Shown one piece after another: positions 1-12,577 of a DNA stretch of 64,000 nt (positions are counted from its first letter, which is position 1; every line of letters begins with the position of its first letter). The stretch is taken from the NCBI GenBank assembly GCA_963853835.1, contig OY970823.1, forward strand, positions 47,157,808-47,221,807. The letters run 5' to 3'. Below the pieces are notes generated by a model that saw nothing but the letters and a program-made list of their open reading frames with translations, was not told the DNA's origin and did no database searches. This DNA comes from Calendula officinalis (lineage: Eukaryota > Streptophyta > Magnoliopsida > Asterales > Asteraceae). The position numbers and the translations under genes are program-made.

Positions 1-3000
1 AACCGTTTGCACTTCATTTTGAGCATTTTCAATTTTTTGCTTAGAAGATCTAGTAACTCTAGAGCTCGCCCTTTGCTCTTGTGGTAAAACTTTAACCGCT
101 TTTTTACCCTTTCTAGTTACTTTGGGTTGGATTGTTTCTTGATCTTCCTGATTTTCACAATTTGATGAAATGCTGACATCATTCTCACCAATTGAAAAAC
201 TATCACAAAAAATTGTGTTTCTTGAACTTGTTTCCTTAGGGTTACTAACACAATTTCTCCATTCAGAAAGTTTCAGTTTTTCCACAGCAGATTTATAAAA
301 GATTTCAGCTTTTGATAATTCTTCAGTTTTATTTTCATTTGTGGTATTGAAACGGCTTCTGTATAGATCACCAAGTTGTTGGTCAACTGTAACTTCCAAA
401 ATTAACTTGCACTTTAAGCAAGAAATGAGATTGCAGTTATTAACCAATATCTGTTTTGCACTTTCTAGTTCCTTTTCAGCAATATCCAAAAGCTGTTGCT
501 TGCGATATAGTTTTCCTGCAAAAGGGAGAGAGAAAAAAAGTCAACTTGATACATATTGACTTGATAGCCACCAATGAAGCACAAACTTTGACCAAATTAC
601 TTATAAATGGGTCGGTTCGGATTATGTTTTTATCTCGAACAAGTGAAATAAATAGAAAAATAGCTTAAAACAAATGGGTCAAAGCAGGTCAAAAGTCTTC
701 GAAACTGTATTTTCAATGCTTAAAAATTTATAAATTTCTACAAAAAGTGTTTTGGTTCAACCAAACCTACCCGTTTTGACTTTTGACCCGAACACATTTT
801 GACCCGTTACCCAACCCACCAGTAAGTATTTATGCTTTGTAATGAACTCATTAAATAAATAACAAAATGCAGTTTAACCAAACATAAGATGAACAGAAAA
901 ACAAATTTAGAAAATTAAAAAGAAAAAAGAAAAAAAGGGCTGCATACCTAAAGCTGAAGAAAAACTAACTAAAAAGATTGGCAAATCTTGAAAATGAGAG
1001 AAGGTTTTCCCCCATTGTAATAGAGCTTCAGCTTCATATCCATTTCCAATAATTTCTTGAATGGTTCCAACCTGAATTACATTTAACAAGAATTTAAACA
1101 TTTTATAAAAAACAGAAAAACTGTAAAACCCATATAAAAAATTAAAAATCCCACCTGAAGAATGCTTTCAAGGTAACACCGAAGTACATTCCATGGGGTC
1201 AAAATAAAGTCAAAGTTATCATTTGACCAAGCTGATGTGGCTACTGAAGGATGCATGTGAAAACTTTTAATTACATAAACACATTTCTCCATTGTTTCTC
1301 CATTATCGCCAATTGTATCTTTCTGTTGTTCAATTGAGTACATGAAATTTGTTTTAAAAAGCTTCATTCGCAAACGATGCGCTTCTTTTGCAAAATAAAG
1401 AGCCTAAAGAGAAAATAAAAAATAATTCATCAGAAAAAACAAAGATATAATTATATACTTATAAACACCAACCCCGAAGATATAATTTATAAATCAAAAC
1501 AAATTTATTATTCAATATTAGTAAAATAAAAAATACAAAATATACAAAATTCGGTAACAAATCAAATACCTCAATCATTGATCCTTGGGTAACCAATCTT
1601 TCAGCCAAATCAAAATAAAGATGTGCAGCAAGAAACATCGATTTTATGGTCAAAGGAACCTAAAATAAGAAATCATAATAAATAAAAGATCAACATACGC
1701 TTAATAAAGTGGCAATTTTGACCCATTTACTTATAAATGGGTCAATTTGGATCATTTTGACCCATTACCCAACCCCTGATCCGCTCATTTTGTTATATAA
1801 TCAATGAAAGATTCATACTTTGTTAATGAGATCAGAAGCAGCATGTTTGATTTCATCTATTGTTGTATGTAATTGGGTAGTATTATCATGATTGTGAGAA
1901 TCAGGAGATAAAAGAGTAGATATGACTGAAAAACTTTGTTTGAAACCAACTTCCAGTGATTTTGACTTTTCCATACAACTTATCCAAAACTCTGTTGACT
2001 TTGACTTGCTCAAGTCAGAGTGTTGTGATGATATCAATATAAATGCATCATTCACAGGAGCTGTGCAAAGCGCATGATTAAGGCTTCTGGATTGCCATAA
2101 CATTGTCACACAATCCTTTAAAGGAATATTTTTTAGTGTAAAAAATCTTATCATCATTTCATATATATTAGAATGATCTTCCATGAAGCCCTGAAACAAT
2201 ACAAAATAATTGTCAAAAATAATAATAATTTTTATTTAAAAACTAAAGGCCAACGAGAAAACAAACCTTTAGTGAAAGAAAATCACAAACATGGTACAAC
2301 AAGGTAAGAGTATTTTGAGACACCATATGTGTCTCTTCTTGGCTCAACCATATTTTTAAAGCTTTACCAATATCTTTAACAAAAACCTGTTTCCAGTTCC
2401 ACCACAAAATATAAATAGATCAAAGATTTAATAATATGTGGACATGTTGGGTAACGGCTCAAAACGGGTCCATATTGAATGGGTCAATTTAAGTATGTCC
2501 AAACGGGTCGGTCGCTTTTTCTCCATTTCCTATAAACAATGAATAAGGTAACTATGACTCAAAAAATAATATTACTTTTTTAATACACGTTTTAGGAGAT
2601 AGTATACTTTTTCAATCAGGTTGATGACCCAACTGACCCATTACCATTTTAGCTAAACAAATTATTGACCCGTTTGAGATTAAAAAAAAACACAACCCAC
2701 ATTGACCCGTTCATAAGCATACGGGTAAAAAATATTCACTTTTGCTAGACTTAGATTTTAGACTTTTAAGAAGCACTAGCAGTACCTTTGAATTTGGTTC
2801 TGCTTCCTGAATACACAAGGCATGTAAACAATAAGCCTCTGCTAAAAGCTCACAAACTTGACCAGGGGCATTCTTGTCCTTTCTATACATGTCACTCTGG
2901 CATCATTTTAAATACTAATTAAATAACAAAAAAAAAGAGAGTAAATTTGTAGAATCAGAATCAAAGATAACTCACCATTGCAGATATTACTTGAGATAAA

Positions 3001-6000
3001 TTCTTAATGCATTCATCAAGACCTTCAACTCCAGATGCACGTGATTCCCTTGCAAATGCAACTAAAACTCTGGATTTCTGAAAACAATTATCTTTTGTAT
3101 TGTAGAATTTTTCTAAAAGGATGTTTGAGATACTTGTTTGCATCATTTTACTTAATTTTGGATTATAAGACCTCAATTCGTTGTACATTTGAAGCTCCTG
3201 AAAATAAAACAATGTTTCAATTTCATTAATAATTACATCTATTAATATAAAACCATGATAACAACCATAAAACATATAATGATATTGTAAATATAGACAA
3301 AGAGATAACCTGCTCTAATAAAATACCAAGAACTGGCATTTTCAAAAAGGATGACATCAGCAAATATATGGTTGGAACCTTCTTCCCAACTTCAGGGTCT
3401 TTAGTTTTTATACATTGTATCTGCAAGCAAAAGTGTAACCTCCTAAATCAGTTCATTAAAAGCCATTTTAACAAAACAGGAAAAAACTTCTGCAGGTCAA
3501 CCCGGTCAACCTGATCATAATTAGGTTACTTACCTTAACCCATTGTTTAATCAGAGCTACAGGGACTGGAATCTTGTCGAACAAGTTTTGAGCAACAGAC
3601 CAACTTTTAAGAAAATCTGTTAAAATCATACTTGTTTCCTCACTACCACATTGATGAAGAATCTCCAATAAAAAAGCGCTTTTTACACATGTTTCTGTGA
3701 CCAAAGTAGATACTGAATCTTCTGAGAGGTCATTTGAAAAATTATCTTCACTTGAAACAAACATCTTGGATAACTGTATTACACAGTTCCATGCTGCTTC
3801 ACAAGATAATTTACATGCATGTGTTGCCTGCAAACAAAATGCTCAGTATTTATGATACTATTTTAATACTATTTAATAACTATACCAATCCCTATCAATT
3901 TACAACCCAAAACCATGGTTATTAACGGGTCAAATGAAGAAACAGGTCACCCAAAGTGTACTTTTGATGCACGAGACCTCAAAAGTTACTTTATTCTAAA
4001 AAATAATTATTATTCAAATACCATATTTTAGTTAAAAGTTGTTATGCATGATATATGTAATACCTCTTGTAATCTATCAGATCTGTACAATACTATACCA
4101 ACATTGTTCAGAGATGCAAACAGATGTTTCAGCCCAATAATGTGGACCCACTCAGCTGAAATAAGCTCCCTAAGAAAACTAACACTTTTCTGCAACCAGC
4201 AAAAAAAACATAAATATGTAATTATATTTATCATAATTCTAAAAATAATAATCAACCTCGACATTTTGCTTTGAAGTTAATGAGAGTGTGAAAGCAGCAA
4301 TAGCTACAGAAAGTATAGTTCGGCTGTTGTCCTCGTATACGTATTTATCTTTTTCAGATTTACTGCATCAGTAAATCAAAGGAATCATCATTTAATAAAT
4401 AATTAAAACAAATTACATACATCAACATCTTATTAATTATTAACTTACCGATAATCATCAAAAACAACTCTGAAATGTTGGAAAACATATTCAATGTTAG
4501 GTAGTTTGATAGGAAATGACATGTCATCATATCCACATATTATGTCTTTACGTTCATGAATTATCAACTCGGAAACCGGATCACACAAAAACTTTAATGC
4601 ATTAAAATAAAAAGACATATATGTCCCTGTATGTGTATGTGCAGTGATAGATTTTCTTAAACTTTGTAGCTGATTCTCTACATCAAGCAAAAGTTTGGGG
4701 GCAGAAACGTCATTTCCAGCTTTTGGTATTTTGGAGTTGGTCCCTCTTGAATAATAATTCAAGTCACTTGTAGATAGCGTTATAGCATAAAGCCTCATGA
4801 TCAAACTAACCTATAAAATGATTGTAAATTAAAGTGGATTCTTTTGAATTTTGATACAAGCCATAAACATAAAAGCTATACATATATAAGAATATATACA
4901 TACCTCAGAAAAGTTATGTGATAGTTTGTTAAAATGAGTTGCAACTGCAACACAAAAATCTGCAGTTGCATTTCGGCATTTCATGGTACAATACTCCACA
5001 AGTTCCAGAAAATCTTTAGTGGACTTTTCCTTACCAATCTGCCAAGCATTTATATATATGAAGAATTGATGAGGAAATTTCTTATTTTGAGCATATAGCT
5101 TACAAAAATATCCATTGTAAACAAATATAAAACAAATAATTAGACAATAATAATGAATGGTATCTATTGACTTTTATCCATAGTCAATTTAGATGATTAC
5201 CTTGCATTCGTTAGCCATGGTATCCAACACCAAAGTTAGTATTTTTTCAATGCACATGATATCATTATCCAGCTGTGAAAAAAGTAAGCTGCATATCTTG
5301 TATGCAAACTGCATAAAGAACATGTCAATCTCATTAAGCTTGATTAGACATCAGTAGGATAAACTCAAAAATGCTACCTCACCTTTGATATTTGATCATT
5401 TAAAGACGATCTTTTATATTCAGAAAATGTTTCAGCACAAAATTTATGGGTCAGGTTCCCATCAAAATGTGCAAGTTCCCCAACCAGAAACCGTGCACAG
5501 TTGCTCAAATTAGACACAAGCCTTCTGTGCAACTTATCATATTCAACTGCACCAATAACCCTGCATTGGTCACAACTCACCATTTTTAATAATATTACTA
5601 TAGGTGTATGTATCTCGTATAAATTTATACAATTTATTTTAAGCAAACAATCGTATACTAGCAAATAATTCATAATCACATAAAGAACTGACTCGCAGTT
5701 AAACTAGTCTTCAGTATCAAAATGGAAGTATTTGTGAACTTACTTCAACCAAGGCTGGATATCTTCGACCATAGAAAGTAATCTATGGTAATCTTCCTCC
5801 TTTTTACTTGGAACATGTGCAACACATTTTACAAGCGTCACAACCACCTCCAAAATCAATAAAGCAATCTCTTTATCACAATTATCTTTCCCTAATTCTG
5901 GAACAATCCGTCCTTTTAGCTTTCCAGCTCTTTTACCCGACAAATTTCCAATAAAATCGAGCACAGAAACCCCTTCCATTTGTGCATCTGCATATCTCCC

Positions 6001-6417
6001 CCAAATTTCATAACAATTTATCAACCGTACCCGCTGAATCTGCATATGGTGAGGTTTACATAAAAGCTGAGACGAAACAGCCTCCAAACAATTTAGGCAA
6101 AGCTTGTAGGTTTCAAATAGTTCGGGAGCATAACGACAGTCGATTTTGGGGGTTTCATGGAGGCGTTTGGGGAGAAGATATAGGGCGTTTCTGAGAAACG
6201 AAAGGAACTTCTTAGCGAGCGAACGGATCACAATTGAGGTTTCGGCATCAATTTTTGCAGAGTTCGACTGTTTTTTGAGTTTCTCGGGGACTGGGAAGAA
6301 CGGTTGGAGGTGAGAGGAGAATTGATGATGGATGGAGGACAGGTCGGAGGATGATTCGAGCTTCGAGAGGAGTGAAGACTCCATGGTGGCGGCGGCGGCA
6401 GTGCCGGAATCCGCCAT
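1..6417 (-). CDS. ESP: separase (5' portion, 17 exons; gene continues past left edge)
   Basis: Separase is the cysteine protease that cuts the cohesin kleisin at anaphase. Exons read on the minus strand: 6417-5744, 5560-5383, 5308-5201, 5038-4904, 4810-4449, 4362-4257, 4189-4064, 3827-3534, 3420-3310, 3197-2976, 2896-2786, 2386-2267, 2190-1819, 1659-1570, 1403-1155, 1071-948 and 515-1. All borders are GT-AG and the phases join, giving about 1299 codons without a stop. The start is the first ATG (MADSGTAAAATMESSLL). The protein is the helical, TPR-like N-terminal part: segments such as KSRVLVAFARESRASGVEGL, EAHRLRMKLF and LTPWNVLRCYLES fit plant separases as I remember them. The last exon enters a basic, probably disordered stretch (RVTRSSKQK). 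The C-terminal C50 peptidase domain with the His-Cys dyad would lie left of the window, so catalysis cannot be judged. Several introns carry GACCC-rich repeats. Confidence 0.85.
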
Positions 6418-6452
6418 TAGTGTCTGTAAGTGTAGGGAGCGGTGTTGAAAGA

Positions 6453-6461
6453 GGCGCGAAA
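6453..6461 (-). promoter_or_regulatory. E2F-type site upstream of separase
   Basis: On the minus strand this reads TTTCGCGCC, matching the plant E2F consensus TTTSSCGC. It lies about 36 bases upstream of the separase ATG. E2F control would fit a cell-cycle gene; binding is inferred, not shown. Confidence 0.5.
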
Positions 6462-8072
6462 TGAATAGGGCAATTTTTTCAAGTGAAATATTTCGTCGGT
6501 GACGAAGACCAAAATTATTTAAGGATTTACAAAACTAGTCCCTCTACTATCCTTAAATGATGGTAATAAGTACAACATTTGTTTGAACAAATGATTAAAA
6601 GGATGGATGATCTTAATCGATTTAATGAATAAATGATCTTCTAATTCTTGATGATTTTCTTATGGAGGTGACCGCATAAATTATTTCATGCATCATATTA
6701 TACAATATTCAAACCAAATTATATAAATATTATAAAATAATGATTATGGCGTGCAGAGTAGTTTTTGTGGTGTAGAAATCACCTTCCTCTTCCAATACTA
6801 ACAATGTTTTTTGTATACCAAAGTCAACATATGCATTTGCATGTTGTGAAAGCTAGCTATGAAAAGGTATGCATATGATTTTGTGAATGAAATGACAGCT
6901 TGTTACACACAAGTAATGATCTAAGAGATTGTTATGTTACATATAAGCAACACAACTAATTAAGTGTTATCAAAATCATATAGTCACTCAAGACAACACT
7001 GGCTAAAAAACAAATAAAACATAACTCAAGAATATTGTGAATCAAAACCATGTTCTGTCCCTGTACCGAATTCCTTCCTTTTTGGCATCAAATCTGTACA
7101 AAAGCTTGTGATGTTTTTCTTTGTTCAACAAACGAATACAATTTGTGAGATTATTCTCTTTTGCCTTCCTCTTGATCATCATCGTCATCTTCTTCATCCA
7201 AATCAAACTCATCCCGATTTTGATCTCGTCTTTCTTGTTTGACTAAGCTGATGTCACCACATTGGGGGTTGTTCTACTGTATAGTGCTTCGGTTTCTTCT
7301 ACATCAGAATCTTCACCTTTTCCTTTTGAGTATGCATATTTGTTTGATGATGCCATCATGTACCCACAGTTAAGTAGGGGTGAGCATAGGCGGGTATCCG
7401 CCTGTTCTGACCGGAATTGAAACCAGAACTGGAACTAAAGGTTCCTGAAATATCGGAACCGAAACCTGGAAGACAGGTTCCTAAATTTTCAAAACCGAAA
7501 CGGTTTCAGCGCCGGTTTCAGTTACACTAAATTCATACAAATTTAAGTAGTACCTAACCCTCTAAGGCCTCTCCCAACAGTGGCGTGTCACTAAACTCGT
7601 CAGTGGCGTCACATCATCACATCCTTACCGACACGCTACTGACACGGTCGTGTCAACCATAACCCATCACTAACACATCACTAACCCTTAAAATATTACT
7701 TTTAACCCCCACCCCCACACACAAAAAAGCTACTGGCGCACAATGTATCATGTCTCCACTACGACGTGTTTTTGGTGACGGTTCCCACGACGAGGTGGTG
7801 CCAAAGACATCACCCCTTAATGGCTGTTTGACGTTCCCACGACGCATGCGTTGGGACCAATCTAAGTATTAACCCATTTTCTGTTAAAAATCAAAACTTA
7901 ACCCATTTTATTTTTTTATTTAGAGGGCCGTATAACGGTAAATAAGGTACTAAATAAATATGCGGTTGAGTGCAGAACAAGATTGCATCACCCACGCACT
8001 CTTGTGACTTTTCACCCCTCGAATCAAATTGGATCATAACTGTAATCAGATAACGGAGTCTTCTTCACGGCA
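6462..8072. other. divergent intergenic region, separase / RBL10
   Basis: This is the shared upstream region of two divergent genes. It contains a piece of the CTACACCAC-type MITE near 6750-6790, a short decayed coding fragment (7151-7359), a truncated GGTTCC/CCGGT-rich MITE starting TAGGGGTGAGCA (about 7375-7550) and a GC-richer stretch (7565-7860) whose ends (CTCTCCCAAC and GTTGGGA) look like degraded inverted repeats. No other gene was seen. Confidence 0.5.
7151..7359 (-). pseudogene. short acidic coding fragment with one frameshift
   Basis: Read on the minus strand from an ATG at 7359, a reading frame begins MMASSNKYAYSKGKGEDSD and meets a stop after TTPNVVTSA. A neighbouring frame then continues with QERRDQNRDEFDLDEEDDDD and ends at a TAA at 7151-7153. 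The highly acidic second half joined by a single shift looks like a decayed C-terminal exon or a retrocopy. I do not recognise the parent gene. It could be chance, but the composition differs from the surrounding AT-rich DNA. Confidence 0.3.
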
Positions 8073-10302
8073 ATGGTCGGATCATTTGCACCTCAACCAC
8101 CGGAATTCTCGATTTCCGGCCATGGAGTAAGTCCCAAACCTTTTCACCTGATCACCAACGCCGCCGCTCTCCGCCTTGGTCACTTTCTTCGCCACAGTTT
8201 TATCTCTCATCGCCACCATTTGCGGTCGATTCTGCACTCACCTTTAAAGGCAATTTCGTTTTCTCCTTCTACCGTAAGAAAACGAACTCAGTTAGCTGTA
8301 TGGATATTTGATTAATTTATGTGTTTCTAGGGTTCGAATTCACTAGCAATTGACTCTTACCTAAAGCAGAATTAGCTCTTGTTGCCAGTTTTACATCTGT
8401 ATTATGCTATTTGACGTAATTGTCACAATTTTTTTAACTAGAATTTTGACTCTTAAGAATGTCTTTTGAAATCAAAACTTATAAAGTGATATGTTTGACC
8501 TTTGAAGCTAAAGTTCAATACATTAGCACATAGAATCCATTAGGTTTGCCCATATTAGAATTGAACTGTATAGTAAAATCCCGTATAATGAGCTCTACAA
8601 TTTAGCAGATTAGTGTTCGATTAACCTTATTATCTCAAATTATTAATTTACCAATATTTGCACTATGATATTTTCTGTCGAACAGATTTCTCGTCAATTT
8701 GAATGGTTCAATTTTCCTCAATGGTCACATGATGTTTGGGAGACCAGTGGCTTAATGTTTTTTGGTGGAGAAGGAAACATAACGAATTTTGGGGACCAAG
8801 AAAAGGCATATTTAAGGACTCCCACAAAAGGTCCGGTTAATAAACGGAGATTGACAAATATATTACTAGCCATTAATGTGTTGTAAGTACATCAACATCC
8901 CTACTTTTTATGGATTAATCCCTACTATTTATGGATTAATTTCACCCACTTACCTATGTATCGGCCCATTTGTGTAATGTTTTAGACTTTTATCTCTAAC
9001 GGAAAAAGTTACGTGGTTGAGAGTCTTACAATGTGTAAAAAACCTCTTAAATCACTCTATATATAATACTAGATTACTAACGAAATTGTTATAATCATAT
9101 TTAACACACTAACTATATATAATCGTTTCATTTCAATGTTGGAGAAAAATATTAAAACTTCTACATTGTCTTTTTCAGAGTGTACGTTGCACAAGTAGCA
9201 TCACACGGACAGTTAATAATGTGGGGAGCAAAGGTAAGATTGATAATTTCAATGGTAAATTAGTTTTTGTAAGTTATATTAAAATATATTTGATGTGATT
9301 AGATTAATAGTCTGATTGATAAAGGACAAGTGTGGAGGCTACTAACAGCTTCTTTTCTACATGCAAATGTCGGACATCTTATGGTCAGGTTATGCTTCAA
9401 ATATTCTATTTTAAATTATCTAAACCAACTAAATTAATTTTAATATTTTTTTTTTTACAGATTAACTGTTATTCTCTAAACTCTATTGGACCTACTATGG
9501 AGAATCTAAGTGGGCCCAAGAGATACCTTGCAATTTATATGACCTCTGCAATAGCAAGTAGCCGATATTTTTTTTAATTTTTTATTTTAACATTGTGTGT
9601 ATCAGAAATGCGAAAAAGATAGGTTAATATAAATTTGGTTTTTTAGGTACAACAATGAGTTATTGGCTTAGTAAAGCACCAGCTGTTGGCGCTTCTGGGG
9701 CAATTTTTGGATTAGTAAGTTTTTTACTCAACATTATCTGCTTTCATTTCTTTTTCACGTTTACATTATTATTATATTTTCTTAAACATTAAATTATTAA
9801 AATTAGTGTTCCAATATATTAATTTTGTTTATAAATAAAAAAGGTTGGATCATTTGCCATATTTGCATTGAGACACAACAATATGGTTAAAGGTGGTGTA
9901 GGAGATTTGCAACATGTTGCACGTGTGATCGCCTTAAATATGGTCAAATCTTTAATCTTTAAACCACATTATATGATATTACTTTCTTAATTTATAAGTA
10001 TTAACTTTATCCTCATGCAGGCTATTGGGCTGTTGTCTCAAGGTATTGACAATTGGGGACATGTAAGTCTTATAATTGCTGTTGACTTTCAACCCTTATC
10101 TTTTTAGTTAATTTTGAGGTTAATAAAGTAAAATTTAATGTTTGATCTGATGCAGCTTGGAGGATTAATAGGTGGAATTGCTACATCATGGCTTATTGGT
10201 CCTGCATATAAGTTTGAGTCAAAATCTTATTTTGGTCAAAGAGTTCTTGTTGACCGGGCACCTATATTCTCTCTCCCGGGCACAAAACGGGCATCTAAGT
10301 AA
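8073..10302 (+). CDS. RBL10: rhomboid-like protein 10, plastid intramembrane serine protease
   Basis: Nine exons: 8073-8273, 8686-8882, 9179-9233, 9303-9383, 9461-9557, 9647-9714, 9844-9942, 10021-10062 and 10156-10302. Together they give 987 nt (328 aa). The first exon is rich in Ser, His and Arg, like a transit peptide. The rhomboid core follows: WRLLTASFLHANVGHLMIN supplies the loop-1 WR and HxxxHxxxN motifs, GASGAIFGLVG carries the nucleophile Ser at about residue 227, and DNWGHLGG supplies the catalytic His at about residue 280. Ser and His are both present, so it should be an active protease. Length and sequence fit Arabidopsis RBL10 of the chloroplast envelope, where it has been linked to lipid traffic and jasmonate-related phenotypes. 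It is divergent from the separase gene. Confidence 0.87.
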
Positions 10303-12127
10303 TTAATTAAGTGTTCATTATTTCAGGCACCGAATGTTGGTAGTTAAAGATGTAGAAAGAAAGTTGTTGAAGAAGAATATATTGCTGGTATTCCAGTTTC
10401 TGTAATTTCTATTTAAAGTGAATAATGAATTAGTCAACTATATTTATTGAATTTATATTCATCATATCCAATCCTGCATGAAATTTTTAAGTATATTATA
10501 TGTAAGCATTCTGCATGAAATTTATATATTTATCATATCTGATCTCCACTTTATCTGTTAATAATTTCTTGAATAGTGTTATGGAACATGGAGTTTCGAA
10601 TTATGGATTAAAACTTTAATTTCAAATATTACTTCGACTTTATCTTCAAGTAGTATCAGGAGGTTTATATTTCTCTAATAATTTTACTTTTATTTTTTAA
10701 TAATAATCCTTAATGTGTTATTTATATTTAGTTATTTAGTTTCCATTCTCTGTCTTTTTAATTATTGTGTAAAAGTTTACATTAACTTATGTTTGTTCTA
10801 TGTGTGCCGCGATAATGTTAAGCGACAATCAAACACACAATTCCGTTGAAGTGCTTTTCATATAGACAATCTAACACATAATTTTAGACATCCTCTATAC
10901 GAAACAAACACCCCAACTAAAGTTAAAACTTGAAAACTAGGATCACAAATAAGTAATTAATATGATTATTCACGCTTTTTAAACTTAAAATCGGTGGTCG
11001 ACGGTGGTGGTGGTGGTAGTGGTGAGCGGAAGATTCGATGGTGGTGGCGAAGTTAGCAGAGGAGTTAGTTGGTGGAGGCGGAATGAGCGGCGGAGTAAGT
11101 TGGTGATATCAGAGTGAATGGAAGACTAAGCGGCGGCGGTGGTCGGCGGATTGCGATGCAAGTGAGTTTGTAGAGGTGGTGGCTAGCGACAGAGTATGGT
11201 GGAGACTGCGTATGAATTATTAGGAAATTTTTGGGTGTTCAAATAATAGAAAAAGAGTGTTCAAATAGTCAATCCCATAATTTTTAATTAACTCTCATAA
11301 AAAATTAGGTTCCATAAGAATTAACAAAACAAAAATTCCTTGAAAGTTAGGGAAATTAAAAATCCCTTGAAAGTTGTATTTTCATGTTTTTTCATAACAA
11401 TACGTTGATAAATTAGTTTATATTAAAATCAAAATTGATGTTTTTTTTATTAATCATAATGAAAAAATCAGACATAGATTTTTATTTTTTTTTAAATTTA
11501 TACTAATTATTGATACTTATAATCTACTCATTAGATCAATACAAATAAATTAAATAACGAGATTAGGAAATTTAACCAATAAATTATACATGTTAATTAG
11601 TTTATTAATAGAGAATGAAGTATAAGATCACTGCTAACGGCAGTGGAGCGACGCCGTCAGTTTCCCCGTTTTTGGCCATCAGTCTTGGTTTTTGCCGTGA
11701 GTTTGGGGAGGGAAGGAGGGGAGGAATCAGTTGGTGAGGTGGGGTCCAAAGGGGTATTTTTTGTGTATTATGTAATAGTGGTCCTAAAAAATTAAAAGGA
11801 AGAGGTATTGTTGACATTAATTTGTGAGTTTAGTGTCGATTAAAGGATGAGTTGACGTAACGCTGATTTGACAAAAACTGATGGCGTCCGTTTCTATCAC
11901 CGTTGGGAGTGGTTTAAAGATTTATTAGAAAATAATATATTTTAATAAAGAGAAAATTAAGCTGTTTAATTTGTGGGACATTCCATCTTAAAGATTTAAA
12001 GAAATACGGAGTAATAAACAAACATAAATAATTCATTTTAAGATGCTCCACTCATTCTTATCACTCCACTCACTCAACAGCTAGGAAGAAAACCACAGTT
12101 TTTTACCCCCAAAGTCAGAAATCCACC
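10303..12127. other. intergenic region with GGT/GGC-rich tract
   Basis: No gene was seen between RBL10 and the MEE9-like gene. Positions 10990-11200 form a purine-rich GGT/GGC tract that stands out from the AT-rich surroundings and resembles the interior of the Mutator-like elements further right. No ends could be defined for it. A probable MITE lies at 11628-11913. Confidence 0.5.
11628..11913. mobile_element. probable MITE, about 290 bp
   Basis: The left end TCACTGCTAACGGCAGTG and the reverse complement of the right end (CCACTCCCAACGGTGATAG) are similar, so they can be read as degraded terminal inverted repeats. The interior is non-coding. The superfamily is uncertain; a PIF/Harbinger-like origin is possible. 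Confidence 0.35.
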
Positions 12128-12577
12128 ATGGAAGCTTTGATCTCTCAGTTCACCTTTCTCTCCGATCAATCTCTCAATGACAGAAACTTCGATCCATCAA
12201 CAATCGAAGAGCTAATGAGACTATTCGAGCTCGAATCTTACAAATCATGGGCGGCAATGGAGCTCGAGCACGAGCAAGAAGTAGCAGAGGCTGAGAATTC
12301 AATGAACGAAGCTGAAGATTACCTCGATTCCGCCATGGAAGAGGCCATGGAGGAATTCCGTAGGTTCGAGGAGGAAATGGAGCGCGAATCGAACAAGGAG
12401 CTACAAGGATTGTTGTCAATCGGAGAAAGTGCCAGACGGTTGGGGAAATCGATGGAGAAAGCGGCCAATTTCGCTTCGAATAAGTATGTTGAGGCGGCGT
12501 TGAATTCAGCAACGGCGTCGATGAGATCGGCGATGAAGACGGTTTCTTCTAAGTCGAAGAAAGTTCATCCTCATTAA
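12128..12577 (+). CDS. MEE9: MEE9-like small helical protein
   Basis: A single-exon gene of 149 aa. The start context (CACC ATG GAA) is good. The protein is predicted to be almost wholly alpha-helical: an acidic Glu/Met-rich coiled-coil stretch (about residues 45-95, with EEAMEEFRRFEEEMERE) is followed by an Ala/Ser-rich helix (AALNSATASMRSAMKTVSS) and a basic tail. The opening MEALISQFTFLSD and the words FELESYKSWAAMELE match, from memory, the plant family of Arabidopsis MEE9 (maternal effect embryo arrest 9). The molecular role of that family is unknown. No signal peptide or membrane segment is seen. The coding sequence is GC-richer than its flanks. Confidence 0.7.
   Translation: MEALISQFTFLSDQSLNDRNFDPSTIEELMRLFELESYKSWAAMELEHEQEVAEAENSMNEAEDYLDSAMEEAMEEFRRFEEEMERESNKELQGLLSIGESARRLGKSMEKAANFASNKYVEAALNSATASMRSAMKTVSSKSKKVHPH

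Noticed and set aside
12174..12512. Minus-strand open frame of 112 codons
   Set aside because: It is the complement of the MEE9-like coding sequence, and the plus-strand protein has clear family similarity.
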